Assembly: GCA_034670065.1 (NCBI GenBank)
Contig: JAXMOG010000001.1
Span: 496,001 to 560,000 of the forward strand
From: Mesobacterium_A sp034670065
GTDB taxonomy: Bacteria > Pseudomonadota > Alphaproteobacteria > Rhodobacterales > Rhodobacteraceae
Reading direction: 5' to 3'
Length of the DNA stretch: 64,000 nucleotides
The notes below the pieces were generated by a model. It had not been told where the DNA came from and made no database searches. It saw nothing but the letters and a program-made list of their open reading frames with translations. This document shows positions 59,087 through 64,000 of this stretch, one piece after another. Position 1 is the stretch's first letter, and the number at the start of each line of letters is the position of its first letter. The translations under genes and the position numbers were made by a program.

Positions 59087-60067
59087 TCAGTCTTTTGCGT
59101 GATCGAATACCATGTCGATCATGCGTTGTGTGCCCTTTGAAAACTCCAACGGGCAAGGATAGGCCGCACCTGTTTGGACCGATCCGTTAAACGCTTCGAC
59201 CTGATGAACGTAATGATTGTCAGACGGGAACCGCCATTCCGTTACCTGCAACCCTTTGCCCGGCTCATGCAATTGCACCCGTGCTTCACCAAATACCCCG
59301 GCATTAAACGGCGCTGTTAGCCTGATCAGACCTGTGGAGCCATGGAACGTCACCTCTTGCCACGGTGCCATGCGCATCGAAACCAGACCGGTGTAGTGAA
59401 ATGACGGAAACCGTGCCGTCAGATAGGAGCGCACATCCACACCATCTTCCCATGTCACGTCAGATGACAAAATATCCGTCGGTTCCTGACCGGTTACAAA
59501 CCGGGTGCAGCCAAAAATATACACGCCGATGTCCGGCAACCCGCCCCCACCTTTTTTGGCGTCGTTGCGGATATTGCCTTTGTCATGGCTGTTGTCGTAG
59601 CTGAAATTCGCCTCAACCCGGATCAGATCGCCAATGGCGCCGCTTTCATACAGGGCCTTGGCCTTGATCCATTGCGGATGATGTACAATCATAAAAGCTT
59701 CGGCGGCCAAAAGGCCGGTTTCATCGCGTTTCGCGATGATCTGGTCAAACTCATCTGCGCGTAGTGTCAGCGGCTTTTCACACAGCACGTTTTTTCCAGC
59801 GGCCAGCGCTTTCATGGACCATTCGACATGCAAATGGTTGGGCAGCGGGATGTAAACCGCATCAATCTCTGGATCTGCCAAAAGCGAATCGTAGCTGCCA
59901 AATACCGCTATGTCCGGCGCAAATGCCTGAAACGGCGCTGCTTTTTCGGGGGATGATGTGGCGATGGCGGCCAGTTTACCGCCTCGGGCGGCATTAATAG
60001 CGGGGCCCATGTGCTCTTGCGCAAATTTAGCGGCGCCCAAAATGCCCCAGCGAACAGGTTGTGTCAT
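59087..60067 (-). CDS. Gfo/Idh/MocA-family oxidoreductase
   Basis: 326-aa NAD(P)-dependent dehydrogenase. Rossmann segment W-G-I-L-G-A-A-K-F-A-Q-E near the N-terminus, I-D-A-V-Y-I-P-L-P-N-H-L-H, and the E-K-P-L-T-L catalytic Lys motif. The long C-terminal domain (F-H-G-S-T-G-L-I-R) is typical of dihydrodiol/D-xylose dehydrogenase-like members. Substrate unknown. Convergent with phaZ. Confidence 0.88.
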   Translation of the reverse strand: MTQPVRWGILGAAKFAQEHMGPAINAARGGKLAAIATSSPEKAAPFQAFAPDIAVFGSYDSLLADPEIDAVYIPLPNHLHVEWSMKALAAGKNVLCEKPLTLRADEFDQIIAKRDETGLLAAEAFMIVHHPQWIKAKALYESGAIGDLIRVEANFSYDNSHDKGNIRNDAKKGGGGLPDIGVYIFGCTRFVTGQEPTDILSSDVTWEDGVDVRSYLTARFPSFHYTGLVSMRMAPWQEVTFHGSTGLIRLTAPFNAGVFGEARVQLHEPGKGLQVTEWRFPSDNHYVHQVEAFNGSVQTGAAYPCPLEFSKGTQRMIDMVFDHAKD

Positions 60068-60140
60068 AAGAATTCTCCCTCACTCCGAGCGTACAGCCCG
60101 AAACGAAGGAGACAAGGCCCCGAGGGGCAAAAAGTTAGCG

Positions 60141-60416
60141 CTAAAACTTATCCCAGGGGAAAGGCCGCTCTGTGCTGGCCCCGCCCAAGTAGCGCACTGT
60201 TGCAGACGTCCAAGTGCCAAGCCGTTCTGAGAACGATGCGATTTGCGCATTTGGCTGCCCACTGACCAAGCGCAAGATGATCTGCAAAACAGCAATCACC
60301 CAAAGCGCGGTTTCTGCAAAGGCAAACAGGACGAATAAGACGACCGAATAAAACAGCCGCATCCAGAAACTGTCTTCGCTCTGGCCCGCTTCCGGGCTGG
60401 TTTGGTGTACTTCCAT
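60141..60416 (-). CDS. DUF4389-family small membrane protein
   Basis: 91-aa protein with one or two hydrophobic helices in R-L-F-Y-S-V-V-L-F-V-L-F-A-F-A-E-T-A-L-W-V-I-A, and the family pattern L-V-S-G-Q-P-N-A-Q-I-A-S-F-S-E-R-L-G, then P-F-P-W-D at the end. It is located 73 bp after the Gfo/Idh/MocA start and 92 bp before the rpoH end, minus strand. Function unknown. Confidence 0.82.
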   Translation of the reverse strand: MEVHQTSPEAGQSEDSFWMRLFYSVVLFVLFAFAETALWVIAVLQIILRLVSGQPNAQIASFSERLGTWTSATVRYLGGASTERPFPWDKF

Positions 60417-60508
60417 ATCTTCAACCCCAATTTTCGATTTCTAATGTTCATTGGTTAGCACCTTGCCCGATTCACCGCCTTGAGTTGGCGCAAATCGGGC
60501 AAAGATAG

Positions 60509-61408
60509 TTAGGCTTCAGCTGCCATCATGCCTTGTTCTTGTGCCAAAGAACGCATGCGTTCTTGCAGCTTTTCAAAGGCACGCACCTCAATCTGACGGA
60601 TGCGCTCTCGGCTGACATCGTACTGGCCAGACAGCTCTTCCAGGGTCACTGGTTTTTCCGCCAAACGACGCTGAGTCAGGATGTCTTTTTCCCGATCGTT
60701 CAGAACATCCATGGCCTGCGCCAGAAGTTCACGACGCGCGTCCAGCTCATCCTTCTTTTCGTAGTCGCCAGCTTGGTCGGCACTTTCGTCCTCTAACCAG
60801 TCTTGCCACTGCATGGTGCCTTCGCCATCGCTGCCCACTTGGGCATTCAGCGACGCATCGCCACCGGACAAACGGCGGTTCATCGAAATCACTTCGGTCT
60901 CGGTCACACCCAGATCATGCGCGATCCGTTCAACGTGTTCGGGGCGCAGATCACCGTCTTCCAACGCGCCAATGCGAGCTTTCGCCTTGCGCAGGTTAAA
61001 GAACAGCTTCTTCTGTGCACTGGTTGTGCCCAGCTTCACCAAAGACCAAGACCGCAGGATATATTCCTGAATCGATGCACGGATCCACCACATGGCATAG
61101 GTTGCCAGGCGAAAGCCCCGCTCTGGGTCAAACCGTTTGACCGCCTGCATCAAACCAACGTTCGCTTCCGAGATCACCTCGGCCTGTGGCAAGCCATAGC
61201 CGCGATAGCCCATGGCAATCTTGGCGGCGAGACGCAGGTGCGATGTCACCATTTTATGCGCGGAATCGGTGTCTTGCTCTTCGACCCAACGCTTGGCCAG
61301 CATGTATTCTTCTTCGGGCTCCAACAAAGGGAACTTCCGAATTTCTTGTAGATAGCGGCTCAGCCCCGCTTCGGGGGTCGGCGCAGGTAGATTTGCATAG
61401 TTGCTCAT
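60509..61408 (-). CDS. rpoH: RNA polymerase sigma-32 factor RpoH
   Basis: 299-aa heat-shock sigma factor. The RpoH box Q-K-K-L-F-F-N-L-R is at 132-140, the sigma-32 signature. Region 2 holds G-L-M-Q-A-V-K-R-F-D-P-E-R-G-F-R-L-A-T-Y-A-M-W-W-I, and region 4 ends Q-Y-D-V-S-R-E-R-I-R-Q-I-E. Single gene with 285 bp upstream. Alphaproteobacteria often have two RpoH copies; only one is in the window. Confidence 0.96.
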   Translation of the reverse strand: MSNYANLPAPTPEAGLSRYLQEIRKFPLLEPEEEYMLAKRWVEEQDTDSAHKMVTSHLRLAAKIAMGYRGYGLPQAEVISEANVGLMQAVKRFDPERGFRLATYAMWWIRASIQEYILRSWSLVKLGTTSAQKKLFFNLRKAKARIGALEDGDLRPEHVERIAHDLGVTETEVISMNRRLSGGDASLNAQVGSDGEGTMQWQDWLEDESADQAGDYEKKDELDARRELLAQAMDVLNDREKDILTQRRLAEKPVTLEELSGQYDVSRERIRQIEVRAFEKLQERMRSLAQEQGMMAAEA

Positions 61409-61661
61409 ATCATCTCCGTCCCAATGTTGTTGCCAATGTTACTAGGCTTAACATCCAACTTAAGAACCCGTCGAAGAGGTTTCAAGCGGCCTTGCCCAGA
61501 AAAAGTTAAGGTCAGTTTAAGGTTTTGCCAGACCAGCGGCATGCGAAACCCGGTTCAGTCACGCGCATGTGCGAGATGTGACTGTTTGCGCCCAAACAAA
61601 TGCATTTTTGCATACATAAAGCACATATTTCGGCAATTAACATACCAAAAAGCATTCATTA

Positions 61662-61678
61662 TTGCAAGTGCATTGCAA
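61662..61678 (+). promoter_or_regulatory. TTGCAA-N5-TTGCAA operator candidate
   Basis: Two self-complementary TTGCAA hexamers separated by GTGCA, 16 bp upstream of the DUF4386 start and just beyond an AT-rich stretch. Could be a regulator site or part of a promoter. Confidence 0.3.
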
Positions 61679-61693
61679 ATCAAAGGTGTCCAT

Positions 61694-62347
61694 ATGCACT
61701 ACTCTGAACCACTTCCCGCAAGAACTTTTCCTGAACCGCAGCCCGCAGCACGTTTGGCCGGTGCTTTGTATTTTGTTGTCATTGGCGCCGGAATCACAGC
61801 CGAATTTGTGCTGCGTGGCCCGGCTGCGGCGTTTTCATCAGGCACTGCACTGGCAGACAGTCTGCGCCTGTCTGTTGCGGCCGATGTTGTGATGTTGCTG
61901 GCTGACATTGCATTGGCGATCTTGTTCTTTGGCCTTCTGGCGCCGGTTTCACGCCGTGCAGCGCTATCATCAATGGTCTTGCGCTTGATGCAGGCCGCTA
62001 CAATCGCCGCCAGTCTGGTTGCCCTGCTTGCCGCATCCGAGCTGGCGGCGATTGGGCAAGATCAAACCGCAAGTGCCCTGATCACAGCGCATGCGGCAGG
62101 GTATGACCTTGGGTTGATCCTGTTTGGCGCAAACGGGTTTTTCATGGCCTATCTGCTGTGCCACAGCGGCGCGGTGCCGCGCATTATCGTTGCTGGCATT
62201 GCTGCCGCGGCACTGGTCTATGTGGCAGGCGGCTTCCTGCGCCTATTGGCACCTGATCTGACCCGCGCGTTTGAACCCGCCTATCTGATCGCCCTGATCG
62301 CGGAAACTGCGCTTGCGCTGTGGCTGGTGTTCACGGGCCGGGTATGA
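61694..62347 (+). CDS. DUF4386-family membrane protein
   Basis: 217-aa integral membrane protein with about six hydrophobic helices: L-A-G-A-L-Y-F-V-V-I-G-A-G, M-L-L-A-D-I-A-L-A-I-L-F-F-G-L-L, and Y-D-L-G-L-I-L-F-G-A-N. The ATG at 61694 has AAAGG 7-8 nt upstream; longer frames from 61424 lack family character. Divergent from rpoH and convergent with rluD. Function unknown. Confidence 0.8.
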   Translation: MHYSEPLPARTFPEPQPAARLAGALYFVVIGAGITAEFVLRGPAAAFSSGTALADSLRLSVAADVVMLLADIALAILFFGLLAPVSRRAALSSMVLRLMQAATIAASLVALLAASELAAIGQDQTASALITAHAAGYDLGLILFGANGFFMAYLLCHSGAVPRIIVAGIAAAALVYVAGGFLRLLAPDLTRAFEPAYLIALIAETALALWLVFTGRV

Positions 62348-62386
62348 AACCCACCCGGTTTCGCCCCTGCCCGGTTGTCCTTCGTC

Positions 62387-63451
62387 TTATTTGGCTAAAG
62401 TAGAGCTGCGCAGCACCGCAACCAAAGCCGCCATATCATCCGGCAAATCGGCAGTGAACATCATCTGTTCATTCGTCACCGGATGCACAAAACCCAGTTC
62501 AGCCGCGTGCAATGCTTGTCGGCTGAACTCTGACACTGCCGTTCGCGCAGCGTCAGACAGTGATTTGGCCGACAGTTTACGGCGCCCGCCATAAACGGGG
62601 TCACCAATCAGACCATGACCGACATAGGCCATATGCACGCGGATTTGGTGCGTGCGGCCAGTCTGTAAGCGACACTCCACCAAAGCGGCGGTCGAAGGTG
62701 TGCCAAACGGCTCGATCATTTGCAGCCGCGTTACGGCATGGCGCCCCTGATCAAAGAACACCGCCTGTTTTTGCCGCTCTGTCCGGTGCCGGGCCAAACT
62801 GCTGGTGATGCAGATCACACCGCCTTGTTCGACCGAAACGCCGCGCATACCCCGCAAACGCGGATCGCCCGTGTCCGGCATCCCGTAACATACGGCCTGA
62901 TAGGCACGCCGGGCGCTGTGCGCTTCAAACTGAGCCGCCAACCCGTGATGTGCCCGGTCAGATTTGGCCACCACCAGCAAACCGCTGGTGTCTTTGTCGA
63001 TCCGATGCACAATGCCGGGACGTTTTTCGCCCCCAATACCTGACAGATTGCCGCCGAAATGGTGCAGCAGCGCATTCACCAATGTGCCCGAAGGCGTGCC
63101 GGGTGCCGGATGCACAACCATGCCCGCCGGTTTGTTCACGACGATCAGATCATCATCTTCATGTACAATGTTCAGGGCAATCTGCTCTGGCATGACATCA
63201 TAGTCCTGCGCGGCGGGAACGGTGATGGTCACCTCATCGCCTTCAGACAGCTTGGCTTTCACATCCGTCACAACAACGCCGCCCACTGTAACCGCGCCAT
63301 CTGCGATCAATCTTGCCAGCCGGGTGCGTGACAACGCGGCTTCCTCTGGCACATCTCGCGCCAGCGCCTTATCAAGGCGCGACGGCGGCGCTGCGCTGAT
63401 GATCACATTTATCACCGAAACCGACGCGGGCACAGAGATAGGGACTGACAT
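62387..63451 (-). CDS. rluD: 23S rRNA pseudouridine synthase RluD-like
   Basis: About 354-aa RluA/RluD-type enzyme with an S4 domain (S-R-T-R-L-A-R-L-I-A-D-G) followed by the catalytic domain: catalytic Asp in H-R-I-D-K-D-T-S-G-L-L, then R-T-H-Q-I-R-V-H and G-D-P-V-Y-G-G-R-R-K. It is expected to modify uridines around 1911-1917 in helix 69. The N-terminus is uncertain: ATG 63451 overlaps the divergent DUF6476-like start, while GTG 63415 or 63406 would shorten it and avoid that. Confidence 0.93.
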   Translation of the reverse strand: MSVPISVPASVSVINVIISAAPPSRLDKALARDVPEEAALSRTRLARLIADGAVTVGGVVVTDVKAKLSEGDEVTITVPAAQDYDVMPEQIALNIVHEDDDLIVVNKPAGMVVHPAPGTPSGTLVNALLHHFGGNLSGIGGEKRPGIVHRIDKDTSGLLVVAKSDRAHHGLAAQFEAHSARRAYQAVCYGMPDTGDPRLRGMRGVSVEQGGVICITSSLARHRTERQKQAVFFDQGRHAVTRLQMIEPFGTPSTAALVECRLQTGRTHQIRVHMAYVGHGLIGDPVYGGRRKLSAKSLSDAARTAVSEFSRQALHAAELGFVHPVTNEQMMFTADLPDDMAALVAVLRSSTLAK

Positions 63452-63776
63452 GGGCGACGCTCCGGAACCAGAGTTTGAACTTCCTGCCAGCCTGCGGTTC
63501 TTGCGCCTGCTGGTAACGGTACTGACCGGTGTGATGATCGCAGGGATCGTGATCATCGTAGCACTGATCTGGACCCGCTATAACGGCGGTGATGCGCCGT
63601 TGCCAGAGGCCATCGCCCTGCCCGACACCATCACCCTGCCCAATGGCACCGCTGCCAGCGCCTTTACCCAAGGAACAGACTGGTACGCCGTGGTGACCGA
63701 AGATGACCGCATTTTGATTTTTGACCGCACCAGCGGTGATTTGAGACAAGAGATTACGCTCCTTCCGGCCAACTGA
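63450..63776 (+). CDS. DUF6476-like small membrane protein
   Basis: 108-aa protein, ATG 63450 with AGGG about 8 nt upstream. One transmembrane helix (L-L-V-T-V-L-T-G-V-M-I-A-G-I-V-I-I-V-A-L-I-W) after a short acidic N-terminus, followed by a compact domain with L-P-N-G-T-A-A-S-A-F-T-Q-G and I-L-I-F-D-R-T-S-G. Consistent with the small Rhodobacteraceae family I know as DUF6476, found next to rluD. The start overlaps that proposed for rluD. Function unknown. Confidence 0.75.
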   Translation: MGDAPEPEFELPASLRFLRLLVTVLTGVMIAGIVIIVALIWTRYNGGDAPLPEAIALPDTITLPNGTAASAFTQGTDWYAVVTEDDRILIFDRTSGDLRQEITLLPAN

Positions 63777-63826
63777 GGCGGCGCGGCCCCCTTTCCCTCC
63801 TTTCGAATCCGCGCCATAAAGCGCCC

Positions 63827-64000
63827 ATGCTGAAAACTCGCATCATTCCCTGTCTCGATGTCGCCGATGGCCGTGTGGTCAAGGGCGTCAATTTCGTCAA
63901 TCTGCGTGACGCCGGTGATCCGGTGGATGCCGCCCGTGCCTATGATGCGGCCGGCGCTGATGAGATTTGTTTTCTCGACATCCATGCCACCCATGAAAAC
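63827..64000 (+). CDS. hisF: Imidazole glycerol phosphate synthase subunit HisF (partial)
   Basis: 58 codons to the window edge. M-L-K-T-R-I-I-P-C-L-D-V, with catalytic Asp11, and R-V-V-K-G-V-N-F-V-N-L-R-D-A-G-D-P are diagnostic. HisF is the cyclase subunit that makes IGP and AICAR in histidine synthesis. The second catalytic Asp (about 130) lies outside the window. It follows the DUF6476-like gene by 50 bp on the same strand. Confidence 0.95.
   Translation, partial: MLKTRIIPCLDVADGRVVKGVNFVNLRDAGDPVDAARAYDAAGADEICFLDIHATHEN

Noticed and set aside
63800..63812. TTTCGAATCC before hisF as possible tRNA 3' end
   Set aside because: No cloverleaf can be formed upstream within the DUF6476-like gene; it is only a short match.

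Overview
The window is one continuous chromosomal segment of an alphaproteobacterium, almost certainly a marine Rhodobacteraceae/Roseobacter-group member. The evidence is the gene set and its style: glnB-glnA, a very long nuo operon ending in birA-coaX-rnj, RpoH, PhaR-regulated PHA genes, a leucine-catabolic cluster, and many Rhodobacteraceae-type DUF proteins. I see no mobile element, CRISPR array, rRNA or tRNA. Species cannot be named from sequence alone.

Layout. 1-5.0 kb: a truncated DUF2314 gene (minus), then glnB-glnA (nitrogen control and ammonium assimilation) and two genes of unknown function. 5.1-8.8 kb: a lytic transglycosylase, a HODM-type (DUF3445) protein, an exported Cache-domain protein, a NUDIX hydrolase and a membrane EEP-family phosphohydrolase. 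9.2-10.7 kb: a RhlE-type DEAD-box helicase. 10.9-35.2 kb (minus): a nuoA-to-nuoN complex I operon followed by birA, coaX and RNase J. All 14 nuo genes are present, but about a dozen accessory genes sit between them: four tiny genes (43, 51, 53 and 57 codons), three putative lipoproteins, DUF5333, DUF5337 and DUF3291 proteins, a carboxymuconolactone-decarboxylase-family protein, and two proteins that share a C-terminal helix-hairpin-helix domain with NuoE. Many junctions overlap by 1 or 4 nt, so the accessory genes look translationally coupled to the core subunits.

35.5-46.2 kb (minus): leucine/isovalerate catabolism (ivd, acyl-CoA synthetase, mccB, mccA, HMG-CoA lyase, enoyl-CoA hydratase). 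It contains a membrane-anchored nuclease overlapping mccA and a GST, and has an 18-bp palindromic operator candidate in front of ivd. 46.3-48.1 kb: rlmJ and two tandem TerB-like genes. 48.2-54.4 kb: two glutamine-synthetase-like ligases around a class I amidotransferase, plus a DAO-family oxidase, which resembles a gamma-glutamyl-polyamine (Puu-like) route, then a DegT-type aminotransferase. 54.5-59.0 kb: the PHA storage locus phaR, phaP, phaC and phaZ, with three CTGC-N3-GCAG boxes that fit PhaR control of phaP and of phaR itself. 59.1-64.0 kb: a Gfo/Idh/MocA oxidoreductase, DUF4389 protein, rpoH, DUF4386 protein, rluD, a DUF6476-like membrane protein and the start of hisF.

The most unusual part is the nuo operon: its chain of overlapping micro-genes, and a helix-hairpin-helix module present three times in a row (NuoE tail plus two neighbours; the NuoE and 398-aa copies match at 70 of 88 positions by my hand alignment). 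Start codons were chosen by hand from ribosome-binding sites and family N-termini. Functional calls rest on recognised motifs, not on database searches.
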